Source of the DNA: JANMOK01 sp031415055
GTDB lineage: Bacteria; Pseudomonadota; Alphaproteobacteria; Rhodobacterales; Rhodobacteraceae
NCBI GenBank assembly: GCA_031415055.1
Contig: JANOQZ010000045.1
Span: 1 to 18,734 of the forward strand
Direction of reading: 5' to 3'
Length of the DNA stretch: 18,734 nt
Under the pieces are notes generated by a model. The model was not told the origin of the DNA. It saw nothing but the letters and a program-made list of their open reading frames with translations, and did not search any database. Each line of letters opens with the position of its first letter. The stretch's first letter is position 1. Made by a program: the position numbers and the translations under genes. This document shows, in pieces, positions 5,853 through 13,691 of this stretch.

Positions 5853-6839
5853 CTAGAACCACTTTAGCCAACGGAAGATGATCACTTCCAGCACCATTAT
5901 GAACAGCAGCACGCCTGCGATGATCCAGAACGCACCACCGTGCGATGCACCGGGGATGCCGCCGACGTTGATGCCAAGCAGGCCGGTGACGAAGGTTAGC
6001 GGCAGGAAAATGGCGGTCAGCACTGAAAACAGGAATGTGTTGCGGCCAAGTTTGGCGGCAAAGGCGCTTTGCAGTTCGTCTTTCACCACTTGGGCGCGTT
6101 CGCGGATTTGGTCGAGGTCTTCGGTATAGCGGATGACGTTGTGTTGGCTTTCCTGCAAGTGGCGACGGTCGTGTTCGGACAGCCAGCTTAGGTTTGAGGC
6201 CAGAAGCTGGCCAAAGACTTCGCGTTGCGGGGCAATGTAGCGGCGCAAAAGAATGGCAGAGCGGCGAATGTCGGTCAGTTCCTTTGACAACTGATGACTG
6301 GGTTTTGTCATCATTTTTTCTTCGGTGGCATCGATGTCGTCCTCGATTTCCGTCAATACAGGTTGCATCGGATCGAGCAAAGTTTCCAACATGATCGTCA
6401 GAAATTCGCCAGAATTGCGTGGGCAGGTCTTGCCTTTGAGGATTTTCACCAGATCGTCCATCGCCCGGATCGGACGGCCTTGCAGGCTGATGATGCGCTT
6501 TGCGTCAATCCACAGGCGAAATGACACCATATCTTCGGGATCGGAGCCGGGATTATGGTTGATCGCCCGCAGGATGATGATGGCACCATCGCCTATCACC
6601 ACAATGCGGGGGCGGGTTTCTTCTTCCAGCAAGGCGTCGATGATGACCGGGTCGAGGAAGGAGATCGCCTGATCGAGCCAAGCGCGAGTTTCCGGGTGAT
6701 TGCGGTCCAGATGCACCCAATTGGGCGCGTCGGAGCGCAGTTCATTTTGCAGGTCGTTGGCGTCGACAAGTTTGCCGCTGGCAAGCGCATAGGACAGCAG
6801 AATGTGGCTGGCGGCCGTCTCGTCGGGCGCGATATTCAG
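5853..6839 (-). CDS. zntB: ZntB/CorA family metal ion transporter, probable CTG start
   Basis: A CorA-superfamily transporter: a large cytoplasmic N-terminal domain, a long helical segment, then two C-terminal membrane helices flanking the signature GIN (289-291 of the 328-residue model) rather than the GMN of CorA. Members with GIN are usually called ZntB and move zinc. No ATG, GTG or TTG precedes the GTG at 6716, but starting there (287 aa) would remove about 40 residues that fit the family (ILLSYALASGKLVD...WVHLD). In-frame CTG at 6839 gives 328 aa, close to the 327 of E. coli ZntB. It overlaps the upstream TGA (6836-6838) and has AAGGAA 5 nt upstream, so translational coupling with a CTG start is the best reading. 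The nearest in-frame stop lies about ten codons further upstream. Confidence 0.85.
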   Translation of the reverse strand: MNIAPDETAASHILLSYALASGKLVDANDLQNELRSDAPNWVHLDRNHPETRAWLDQAISFLDPVIIDALLEEETRPRIVVIGDGAIIILRAINHNPGSDPEDMVSFRLWIDAKRIISLQGRPIRAMDDLVKILKGKTCPRNSGEFLTIMLETLLDPMQPVLTEIEDDIDATEEKMMTKPSHQLSKELTDIRRSAILLRRYIAPQREVFGQLLASNLSWLSEHDRRHLQESQHNVIRYTEDLDQIRERAQVVKDELQSAFAAKLGRNTFLFSVLTAIFLPLTFVTGLLGINVGGIPGASHGGAFWIIAGVLLFIMVLEVIIFRWLKWF

Positions 6840-7393
6840 AACGTTTCCTTGGCCAGTTTGGCACCCGGATCAACTTCTACTGCCGCAGAGGTGGTGCCGA
6901 TGCGATCTTCGCATTTGGAATGTTCGTCCATCGTCGGGCCGGTGCCGTTTAAGGCAAAGCGGGCGATGGCGGTGCCTTTGACGCTTTCGATCAGCATGGA
7001 GGAGCCGCTGTAAAACGCGGTGAGGAAACGCTGCGTGGCCGGTTCGGTGCGGTCGAGATAGGAGGTGACGGAAGAGGAGTATTTCTCGGCCGAAATGTCC
7101 CACGGGTCGCTGTTGTCAATGCGCACGACGAAGGTTTCATCGACGGCTTCCTCGGGGAATTGCCAGTTTTCGTCGTAGAGCGTGATCGAGAATGTGCCGT
7201 CGGGCCAGCTTTCGACGCTGAACAAGACGCCCTCAACGCTTGTGGCGCGGGTTTCGCAGGACAGGCTGCCGTCATCCCAGATGTTGACGTCCAGCCGCCA
7301 AGAGCCCTGTTCAAAAACGGTTTCCCATTCAGATATGCCATCGGAAAAAGCCGGACTTGCGGCAAGCACCGCCGCGCTCAACCATTTTAACAT
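6836..7393 (-). CDS. Exported protein of unknown function, paralogue A
   Basis: A 185-residue protein with a short signal peptide (MLKWLSAAVLAASPAFS). I do not recognise a named family. It is clearly related to the adjacent gene at 7491-7982. Shared blocks are W..DGS-SC (C46), ESWP-G (61-66), WQFP-E-VDETF-RI (77-92), ES-KGT-I--F-L-G (136-150) and H--CEDR (C161). The two conserved cysteines suggest a disulfide in a periplasmic domain. The start at 7393 is preferred because AGGAAAGG lies 9 nt upstream; an in-frame ATG at 7402 directly abuts that site. It has its own strong promoter and is translationally coupled to zntB (TGA overlaps CTG). A link to metal homeostasis is only suggested by zntB. 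The last 20 residues after CEDR have no counterpart in the paralogue. Confidence 0.75.
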   Translation of the reverse strand: MLKWLSAAVLAASPAFSDGISEWETVFEQGSWRLDVNIWDDGSLSCETRATSVEGVLFSVESWPDGTFSITLYDENWQFPEEAVDETFVVRIDNSDPWDISAEKYSSSVTSYLDRTEPATQRFLTAFYSGSSMLIESVKGTAIARFALNGTGPTMDEHSKCEDRIGTTSAAVEVDPGAKLAKETF

Positions 7394-7424
7394 GTGACCC
7401 ATCCTTTCCTGACTCGCGCGACGG

Positions 7425-7452
7425 ATTCTAATGCGGGAATGTGGCGTTTCAA
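7425..7452 (-). promoter_or_regulatory. Sigma-70-type promoter for paralogue A and zntB
   Basis: Read on the minus strand, TTGAAA (7452-7447), a 16-bp spacer, then TAGAAT (7430-7425): five of six matches at each box. Initiation near 7418 would leave a leader of about 25 nt with the AGGAAAGG site just before the 7393 start. It lies in the 97-bp gap between the two paralogous genes. Confidence 0.6.
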
Positions 7453-7490
7453 AGAGGGATTTTTTGGGGCGGTTGTGGGCAGGGCGGGCG

Positions 7491-7982
7491 TTAGATACCA
7501 ACAAACCGGTCTTCGCATTGGAAGTGATTTTCCAAGGTTTTGGCAACACCGGCGAGGGAAAAATGGGTGATCGGGGTGCCTTTGGCGCTTTCAACGTCCA
7601 AAGCGGTGCCGCTCATCAATTGGTCGATAAGGCCGTTCAAGGTTTGGTCTTCGGCGGGAAGTGAGGCTTGGACGGTATTGTCGAACTTGGTGGCTTGGCC
7701 GAGCCAAAGTTCACCGCCGTTGATGCGCAGGCCGAAGGTTTCATCGACGCTTTCGTGGGGGAATTGCCAATCCGGGTCGGTCAGGCTGATGGCTGCGACG
7801 CCAGTTGGCCAAGATTCGAAGCGGAACACCGTGCCGTCGTCATTGGTGCTTTCGGTGGCGCAGGAAACGGTGCCATCGTCGAATTCATAAAGCACAAGGT
7901 TCCAAGTGCCCTCGGTGAACAAGGTTTGGTCGGCGAGGCTTGGGGTGGCGAAGAGCAGGGTTATGGCTGCGAGGCGGATCAT
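7491..7982 (-). CDS. Exported protein of unknown function, paralogue B
   Basis: A 163-residue protein with signal peptide MIRLAAITLLFATPSLA. It shares the domain of the 6836-7393 gene: C41 in DDGTVSCATE, RFESWPTG, DWQFPHESVDETFGLRI, ESAKGTPITHFSLAG and HFQCEDR with C156. It ends a few residues after CEDR and so lacks the tail of its paralogue. GGAG precedes the ATG at 7982, and only 15 bp separate it from the stop of the MttB-like gene, so those two are probably cotranscribed. The function is unknown; the conserved cysteine pair and Trp/Phe-rich strands suggest a beta-rich disulfide-bonded periplasmic or secreted domain. Confidence 0.75.
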   Translation of the reverse strand: MIRLAAITLLFATPSLADQTLFTEGTWNLVLYEFDDGTVSCATESTNDDGTVFRFESWPTGVAAISLTDPDWQFPHESVDETFGLRINGGELWLGQATKFDNTVQASLPAEDQTLNGLIDQLMSGTALDVESAKGTPITHFSLAGVAKTLENHFQCEDRFVGI

Positions 7983-7997
7983 GGCATTCTCCGGGTC

Positions 7998-9548
7998 CTA
8001 AAAATCAGTCGGCGCGCCGCCTTCGCGTTTGCGGCGGGCGACAAAGTCGGCCAGTTCGTCTTTGATTGCAATGTCCATCGGCGGCGGTTCGTATTCGGCA
8101 AGGATGGCTTTCCAGATTTTGTTGGCGCGTTGGGCGGTCCATTCGCTGCCGGCTTCCTCCCAAGCCTCATAGTTGCGCCAATCGCTGAGGAAGGGCGAAT
8201 AGAAGGCGGTTTCGTAGCGGTCCTGGGTGTGTTGGGTGCCGAAGAAATGGCCGTTGTGGCCGACGTCTTTGATGGCGTCAAAAGCGATGGCTTCGGGGCT
8301 GGCGTCAAAGGTGACGGGCTCGAAATAGCGCTCGATCTGTTGCAGGACTTCGCAATCCATCACGAATTTTTCGTAGCTGGCGATCAGGCCGCCTTCCAGC
8401 CAACCAGCGGCGTGGTAGACGACGTTGACGCCCGAAGTGACGGCGGCAAACAGCGAGTTTGAGCTTTCCCACATCGCTTGCGCGTCGGGCGTATTGGCGG
8501 CGCAGGCGTTGGAGGCGCGAAGCGGCAGGCCGTAGAAGCGGGCCATTTGGCCGGTCATTTGGGTGGCGCGCATGTATTCCGGGGTGCCAAAGGCGGGAGC
8601 GCCGGTTTTCATATCGACGTTGGAAGTGAAGGTGCCGAAAACAACCGGGGTGCCGGGGTTGATGAATTGATAAAGCGCGATGGCGGCGAGGCCTTCGGCG
8701 AGGGATTGCATCACGGCACCGGCCATTGTGACGGGGGCCATTGCGCCGGCGAGGGTGAAAGGGGTGACGATCACCGGCTGGCCGCGTTTGGCAAAGCGCA
8801 TGGAACCGTCGAGCATCGGCGTGTCGTGTTTCAGTGGGGAAGATGAGTTGATGTTGGTGTAGAGGCGGGGTTTGGCGAAGAATTCATCGGCGGGCAGGCC
8901 GGAAGCGATGCGGGCCATTTCGAGCACGTCCTCGACCCGCGCGGTGCCAAGCGAATAGGCGTGTACGACTTTGTCGGTCAGGGTGAGTTTCTCGAACAGG
9001 CAGTCGAGGTGGCGGATCGAGGCGTGGATATCGACGGGTTCTACTGGATAACCCCCGGCGACATGGATGCAGTTGAAGTACTGGGTCAGTTTCATGAAGT
9101 CCTTGAAGCTGTTGAAATCGCCGACTCTTCGGCCGCGATCGAGGTCCATGGCGTTGGGCGGCGAGGAGACGTTGACGAAGACCATATGCTTGCCGCCGAT
9201 GGTGATTTTATGGTCGGGATTGCGCGGGGTGATGTCGAACTGGCGCGGCGCTTTGCCGACCATTTCCATCACCCAAGCGCGGTCGAATTTGACGTTGGGT
9301 GAGTCGGGATCGACCCAACAGCCCGCCTTTTTCAGGTAAGCGCGGGATTCGTCGTTGAGGAAATGGATGCCGATTTCCTCTAGCACCCGCATGGCACCGT
9401 TGTGGATAGCGAGGACGCTTTCCTCGGACAGGGGTTCGGTCGGTTTGTCGGGGTTGAGCGGAATGCGCCAGGGCATCTGGTGGATGGCGCTGCCCGACCC
9501 GCGCCGATTGCCCGAATGACCGCCGGAGCGGCCTTTGCGTTCTGACAT
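7998..9548 (-). CDS. Trimethylamine methyltransferase (MttB) family protein, non-pyrrolysine
   Basis: A 516-residue cytoplasmic protein of the MttB/COG5598 family. After a basic, low-complexity N-terminus (about 1-22) come family blocks such as IPLNPDKPTEPLSEESVLAI, GAMRVLEEIGIHFLN, the central SSSPLKHD and TPFTLAGAMAPVTMAGA, and FGTPEYMRATQMTGQMARFYGLP. True MttB inserts pyrrolysine at an in-frame UAG; this frame is uninterrupted, so it belongs to the non-Pyl branch. Characterised non-Pyl members demethylate glycine betaine, proline betaine or carnitine with a corrinoid protein. The substrate here cannot be read, and no corrinoid-protein gene lies in the window. AGGGGA (9560-9555) is the ribosome binding site. 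Confidence 0.9.
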   Translation of the reverse strand: MSERKGRSGGHSGNRRGSGSAIHQMPWRIPLNPDKPTEPLSEESVLAIHNGAMRVLEEIGIHFLNDESRAYLKKAGCWVDPDSPNVKFDRAWVMEMVGKAPRQFDITPRNPDHKITIGGKHMVFVNVSSPPNAMDLDRGRRVGDFNSFKDFMKLTQYFNCIHVAGGYPVEPVDIHASIRHLDCLFEKLTLTDKVVHAYSLGTARVEDVLEMARIASGLPADEFFAKPRLYTNINSSSPLKHDTPMLDGSMRFAKRGQPVIVTPFTLAGAMAPVTMAGAVMQSLAEGLAAIALYQFINPGTPVVFGTFTSNVDMKTGAPAFGTPEYMRATQMTGQMARFYGLPLRASNACAANTPDAQAMWESSNSLFAAVTSGVNVVYHAAGWLEGGLIASYEKFVMDCEVLQQIERYFEPVTFDASPEAIAFDAIKDVGHNGHFFGTQHTQDRYETAFYSPFLSDWRNYEAWEEAGSEWTAQRANKIWKAILAEYEPPPMDIAIKDELADFVARRKREGGAPTDF

Positions 9549-9555
9549 GTGCAGT

Positions 9556-9577
9556 CCCCTTTGGTTTATCAGAGGGG
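9556..9577 (-). promoter_or_regulatory. Possible Shine-Dalgarno-sequestering hairpin before mttB-like gene
   Basis: On the minus strand CCCCT (9577-9573) can pair with AGGGG (9560-9556) around a 12-nt AU-rich loop. The 3' arm is the ribosome binding site of the methyltransferase gene. The stem is only 5 bp, so this is a weak candidate for translational control. Confidence 0.25.
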
Positions 9578-9719
9578 CAGGGGCGGGCGGAATACTGGCG
9601 GGTTTGCGACGTGAGGGGTCGGTTTTCGCTATTTATCCGCAATGGCCGCGCTGGGGTGGCGTCTGACCGGTGTCGGCCCGCGCCATATCGGCAAGTAGCG
9701 CGACCTTTGACAGGCGGGG

Positions 9720-10664
9720 TCAGCTTGGGGTTTGCGATCCGGCTTGGCGCGGCACGGTGGTCTTGCGCAGGGCGCGGACCAGCCGCCAGAGGTACAGGCC
9801 GACCGACACAACGCCGCTGATCACGAATACCGGCCAATTCGCCGGGTGCCCCTGCAGCAGGTGCCAACCCGGCACCGCCAGCACGGGCATGATCAACGCG
9901 GCGAGCAGGAAAAGCGCGTGCCGCCAGATCGGCGCGGGTGCCCCGAAATCCAGAGCCGAGCGGCCCGAACCAAGCCGGTGCATGATCCAGACCGTCAGGA
10001 CCAGCAGCACAGGTATCGAAAACCGACGCGGGTCGGGGTGGTAGGCGGCCTGCAAGATGCCGATCAGCAGCAGGCAAAGCGGGGCGATTGCCAAGACCCA
10101 GAGCGGTGGCAACGCCAGTTGGGCAATGCGGTCGAGCGCCAGATTGGCCAGCGGCACGACCAGCCCCAGCCCGGTGATATAAAACAGTACCGGCCCGAAC
10201 CCCGGCATCGCGCCACGTTCCAGCGGCCAGAATTGGGCGAAATAGGCCCCGCCCAGCCCCAGCGCCACCAGCGCCGCAATCTGCTTGCCGACCGGCCAGT
10301 GCACGCCGGCCCGGCACAACCCCAGGATCGCCAATGCCGTGATCAGCGCGTGCCAGTTCAGCCCGGTCCAGGCCAGATTAATTGGAAAATTGTCATAGGC
10401 AGTGCTGACGATCACTCCCTCGGTGAGCCAGCCGAGCAAGGCACCGCCGAGAAACAGCGCCTGCCAGCCCGCAACGCCGGTCATCAACACGGCCGACAGT
10501 GCCGCTGCCACGCACAACGAATATGCCAGCCATGTCAGGGCGAGGTCGAGCGCGGTCAGACCGGGCTGCGGCGCGGACCAGAAGAAATTCTCCGACCCCC
10601 AGACCGCGATCAGCCCCAGCGCCAGCGCGGCGGCCGCATAGCGGAATCCGGGTGCGTCGGTCAT
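9720..10664 (-). CDS. Multi-pass membrane protein of unknown function
   Basis: A 314-residue, very hydrophobic protein with about ten predicted membrane segments. I do not recognise the family. Distinctive stretches are VSTAYDNFPINLAWTGLNWH and FGPVLFYITGLGLVVPLANL. The start at 10664 (MTDAPGFRY) is chosen because GGAA lies about 8 nt upstream and a membrane helix begins soon after; ATGs up to 10730 would add up to 22 residues. Codon use differs from murD: in the first 22 leucines I count about 12 CTG, 5 CTC and 5 TTG, against mostly TTG in murD, and local G+C looks higher. This could mark a different origin or expression level. It lies between the HAD phosphatase and the MttB-like gene on the same strand. 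Confidence 0.75.
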   Translation of the reverse strand: MTDAPGFRYAAAALALGLIAVWGSENFFWSAPQPGLTALDLALTWLAYSLCVAAALSAVLMTGVAGWQALFLGGALLGWLTEGVIVSTAYDNFPINLAWTGLNWHALITALAILGLCRAGVHWPVGKQIAALVALGLGGAYFAQFWPLERGAMPGFGPVLFYITGLGLVVPLANLALDRIAQLALPPLWVLAIAPLCLLLIGILQAAYHPDPRRFSIPVLLVLTVWIMHRLGSGRSALDFGAPAPIWRHALFLLAALIMPVLAVPGWHLLQGHPANWPVFVISGVVSVGLYLWRLVRALRKTTVPRQAGSQTPS

Positions 10665-10781
10665 GAGTGCGGTTCCAGTAATGATCGATCCCGCGCAGGG
10701 TAACATTGGCGGGTAGGTCATGCAGCACAAATTATTCCCCGGGCTGGATGGCCGTCCGAAGCGAAGCGCTGGTCGGGTGCC

Positions 10782-11480
10782 TCAACGGTGCCCCAGCCAT
10801 TTCGGGATTTCGCCAATGTCATTCAGCACCACGTCGGCATACGGGGCGAGGTCGGCGGCGCTGGCGGGGCCGGTGAGGACGCCGATGGTGTGCATACCTG
10901 CCTCGCGCCCCGAATGCAGGTCGTGGGTGGAATCGCCGATCATGGCGACCTGGTGGGGTTTGAGGCCGGTTTGGGCCAGAAAGGCCATTTGCATGCCGGT
11001 TTCGGGTTTTGCGCCAAAACCCGAGTCATAGCCAGCGATGAAGTGGAAATGGTCGAGGATACCGGCGCGAAACAGGTGGGCGCGTGCGGGTTCCTCGGCA
11101 TCATTGGTGGCGAGGCCGAGTTTCAGGCCGTGCGCGAGGAAGCTGTCGAGCAGGGGTTTGAGCGGCACGGCGGGGGATTGCTGCGCCGCAGTCGCGCTGT
11201 CGCGCATGTGGGCCAGCACGGCCGTCGGGTCGCGGTCGGGCAGGGCGGCGTAGACGACTTGGGCGATGTCGGCGAGTGTGTGGGCGATAATGGGGCTGCC
11301 AGCTGCGAAGTTGTTGGCATGCATGTCGAATTTCAAGGCCAGCGCCAGTTTGGTTTGCAGGGCGCCGTTGCCGTCGGCCATGTGCAAAATGAAGTCGTGG
11401 CACCATTTCGCCCAGGTCTTGTTGAAGTCAAACAGGGTGCCGTCCTTGTCAAACAGCAGGCCTTTTATGGTATCGCGCAC
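10782..11480 (-). CDS. HAD family hydrolase, phosphoglycolate phosphatase-like
   Basis: A 232-residue cytoplasmic HAD-superfamily phosphatase with all four motifs: FDKDGTLFD (nucleophile D11, acid/base D13), LATND (motif II), AKPETGMQM (motif III lysine) and MIGDSTHDLHSG (motif IV acidic pair). An alpha-helical cap of roughly 65-70 residues lies between motifs I and II, as in phosphoglycolate phosphatases and related subfamily I enzymes. The substrate is not determinable from sequence; gph is possible but not assigned. It is transcribed away from the SRPBCC gene at 11596 and lies upstream of the membrane-protein gene with a gap of over 100 bp, so cotranscription with it is uncertain. Confidence 0.88.
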   Translation of the reverse strand: MRDTIKGLLFDKDGTLFDFNKTWAKWCHDFILHMADGNGALQTKLALALKFDMHANNFAAGSPIIAHTLADIAQVVYAALPDRDPTAVLAHMRDSATAAQQSPAVPLKPLLDSFLAHGLKLGLATNDAEEPARAHLFRAGILDHFHFIAGYDSGFGAKPETGMQMAFLAQTGLKPHQVAMIGDSTHDLHSGREAGMHTIGVLTGPASAADLAPYADVVLNDIGEIPKWLGHR

Positions 11481-11595
11481 GGGGATTCCTTTGTTGATCG
11501 GCGGACCATAGCGAAGGATCTTGTTGCGGTCGATGTGGGGGATTTACGCAATGGGTGGATTGGAGGATTATTAGGTGGGTTTCAGGGAGGTGGCG

Positions 11596-12030
11596 ATGAA
11601 ATACACAACGTCGATCGAAGTGAATGTCCCGCGCGCCCAGTTTATCGAATTGTTCGATGACCCCAACAATATGCCGCTTTGGCAAAAGGGGCTGCAGAGT
11701 TTTACGCTGCTTTCGGGCAGCCAAGGCCAAGTCGGTGCCAAGGCGGAATTGACGTTTCTGATGGGCAAACGCGTGATGAAAATGGTCGAGACCATCACCA
11801 AACGGGCATTGCCCGATGAATTTTCCGGCACTTATGAGATGAAGGGCGTGTGGAATTCGGTCGAGAACAAGTTCACCGATTTGGGGGCGAAAACGCGCTG
11901 GGATGCGGTGAACGAATTCAAGTTTGCCGGATTCATGACGCTGCTGGGTTGGGTGATGCCGGGGATGTTTCCCAAGCAGACTTTGAAAATAATGAACAGC
12001 TTCAAGGCTTTTGCCGAAGCGGCGGGTTAG
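11596..12030 (+). CDS. SRPBCC family protein (START/Bet v1-like fold)
   Basis: A 144-residue protein with the pattern of the SRPBCC hydrophobic-pocket fold: an opening strand (TTSIEVNVPRAQFIELFDDP), W29 in MPLWQKGL, alternating strands (KAELTFLMGKRVMKMVETIT) and a long C-terminal helix (QTLKIMNSFKAFAEAAG). These proteins bind or modify hydrophobic ligands; the ligand is unknown here. The ATG at 11596 has GGGAGG (11585-11590) 5 nt upstream. A GTG seven codons earlier is in frame but overlaps that ribosome binding site. It stands alone, divergent from the HAD gene, with the exported hydrolase 126 bp downstream. Confidence 0.82.
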   Translation: MKYTTSIEVNVPRAQFIELFDDPNNMPLWQKGLQSFTLLSGSQGQVGAKAELTFLMGKRVMKMVETITKRALPDEFSGTYEMKGVWNSVENKFTDLGAKTRWDAVNEFKFAGFMTLLGWVMPGMFPKQTLKIMNSFKAFAEAAG

Positions 12031-12156
12031 GCAAAAGATTTTGACTTGGCGTTCGGGTCTGTTTGGTCGGGCCAAAGCCAAGCTATGAATCTTGCAGCAA
12101 ATCGCGTAAGGTCTGCGCACGTTCGGCTAGCTTACCAAATTTTGGGGGGATTGCCT

Positions 12157-13014
12157 GTGAACAGTATCATTCGAATAGCATCAATCATGTTTTGGTTGTG
12201 CCTTGCTGCCATTGCGGCACAGGCGGAAGATTTGTGGAAAACCGTCCCGCCACCGGCGGAATTACCACAGGCCAATGAAAGAGGTTCGGCCTCGGTCAAC
12301 GACATTCAGATGTATTATGAAATCTGGAATGCTTCCGGTGGCGAACCGGTGCTGCTGTTGCATGGCGGCATGGGCAGCACGTTGAACTGGGGCAACCAAG
12401 TGCCGGCATTGATTGGGAAGCATAAGGTAATTGCCTTGGACAGTCGCGGCCACGGGCGCAGCACGTTTTCAGAACAGCCCTTTGGCTATGAGTTGATGGC
12501 GTCAGACACGTTGGCGATGATGGACTATCTGAAAATCGACAAGGCTTCGATAGTTGGCTGGAGCGACGGCGGCATCATCGGGCTGGTGATCGCGATGGAG
12601 CACCCAGAGCGGGTCAACAAACTGATGGCCTTTGGGGCCAATTACAACCTTTCGGGATTAAAACCGACGGTGCAGACCGACCCGGTATTTGGTGTCGCGA
12701 TGGGTATGGCGATGGAAAACTATCAGAAACTGTCGGCGACACCGGAAAACTTCGAAAATTTCATGGGTCAGATTTCGGCCATGTGGTTTTCGCAGCCGGA
12801 TTTCAAACCGGAGCAATTGGATAAGATTACCGCGCCGACGTTGATTGCCGACGGACAATACGACGAGGCGATAACGACCGAACACACCACCGAATTGGCC
12901 GCGCTTATTCCGGGGGCCAAGCTGTTGATCATTCCCAATGTCAGCCATATGGGGATGTGGCAAGATCCGGCGGCTTTTAACGCAGCGATGACGGGTTTTT
13001 TGGACGGGATGTAG
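12157..13014 (+). CDS. Exported alpha/beta hydrolase
   Basis: A 285-residue alpha/beta-hydrolase with a GTG start, GGGGGGA (12145-12151) as ribosome binding site, and a signal peptide ending in AAIAAQA before EDLWK. The fold signatures are the oxyanion loop LLLHGGMG (67-74), the nucleophile elbow GWSDGG with S136, the acid D236 (or D232) in ADGQYDEA, and H264 in VSHMGMW. Substrates of such esterase/lipase-like enzymes cannot be read from sequence. An in-frame ATG at 12046 would bury the signal peptide behind 37 residues, so the GTG is preferred. Export to the periplasm distinguishes it from the many cytoplasmic relatives. Confidence 0.88.
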   Translation: MNSIIRIASIMFWLCLAAIAAQAEDLWKTVPPPAELPQANERGSASVNDIQMYYEIWNASGGEPVLLLHGGMGSTLNWGNQVPALIGKHKVIALDSRGHGRSTFSEQPFGYELMASDTLAMMDYLKIDKASIVGWSDGGIIGLVIAMEHPERVNKLMAFGANYNLSGLKPTVQTDPVFGVAMGMAMENYQKLSATPENFENFMGQISAMWFSQPDFKPEQLDKITAPTLIADGQYDEAITTEHTTELAALIPGAKLLIIPNVSHMGMWQDPAAFNAAMTGFLDGM

Positions 13015-13052
13015 GGGGTAATTGCCCTCAACGTTATTCCCAATGCGACTGG

Positions 13053-13691
13053 TCAGGCGAGGAAATTTGACATTTCAAGGTGCAGCTCGCCCCAATTTTT
13101 TGGGTGGGCATTTGCAGTTGGGGAAAACGGCAGCACGCCGCGAACAAGCTCGCAGCCAGTGAAATGCACGCGGTGGATATGCGGTGCGTGTTCGGCGGCG
13201 CTGGCGATTTGATCGGGGTTATCGTCGACGAAGGCGATGGGGGCTCGGGTCAGATGGGCCAGATGTGCCAAAGCAGCGCCTTTGGGTCCGTGGTTGGCGA
13301 TGACCGGATAGGGCATGGCGTGCTCGGCAAGGTTGAGTATGCGCTCGGCTTTGCGGTGATGTGGCACGTTGGTCAGGATCAGGATTTGCGCTTGGTTGGC
13401 GAGGTGAGCAAGGCATTGCGCCGCCCCAGCTGTTGCCGGCTGGTGCCGGGTTTGGCTGTAGATGAAGCCGTCAATCAGGATGCGCATTTGCGCGGGATCG
13501 GCGGCCTGTCCGTTGGCCGATTTGATCGAATGCAGCAGGCTGTAATCATGTAGCTGCAGGTGCCAGTCTTGCAGCTTCAGCCAGTGGCTGAACGGCAGGG
13601 CGAAATGGACCAGAACTTCGTCGGCATCAAAGACGAGCAGGGGTTTGTTGGCCTGCAGGTCAAGCGCCGCTATTTGCGCCGTCACGTCCAA
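13053..13691 (-). CDS. HAD-like hydrolase
   Basis: A 212-residue protein with HAD landmarks: VFDADEVLVHF (D22, D24) in place of the common DxDGT, LTN in ILILTNVP (motif II), K in NHGPKGAAL (motif III) and FVDDNPDQI (motif IV). The helix-rich region between motifs I and II would be the cap. The substrate is unknown. Its start overlaps the end of the DUF3572 gene by 10 bp (13682-13691), so the two are translated from one message. It converges with the alpha/beta hydrolase across a 38-bp gap in which I see no clear terminator. Confidence 0.8.
   Translation of the reverse strand: MDVTAQIAALDLQANKPLLVFDADEVLVHFALPFSHWLKLQDWHLQLHDYSLLHSIKSANGQAADPAQMRILIDGFIYSQTRHQPATAGAAQCLAHLANQAQILILTNVPHHRKAERILNLAEHAMPYPVIANHGPKGAALAHLAHLTRAPIAFVDDNPDQIASAAEHAPHIHRVHFTGCELVRGVLPFSPTANAHPKNWGELHLEMSNFLA

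Noticed and set aside
7668..8462. Plus-strand open frame of 264 codons
   Set aside because: It is antisense to paralogue B and the MttB-like gene and has a Gly/Val/Phe-rich shadow composition.
9208..10317. Minus-strand open frame of 369 codons overlapping two genes in another frame
   Set aside because: Both overlapped genes (MttB family and the membrane protein) are far better supported. The product is Arg/Ala/Gly-rich without motifs.
10788..11660. Plus-strand open frame of 290 codons
   Set aside because: It is antisense to the HAD phosphatase, whose four catalytic motifs are intact.
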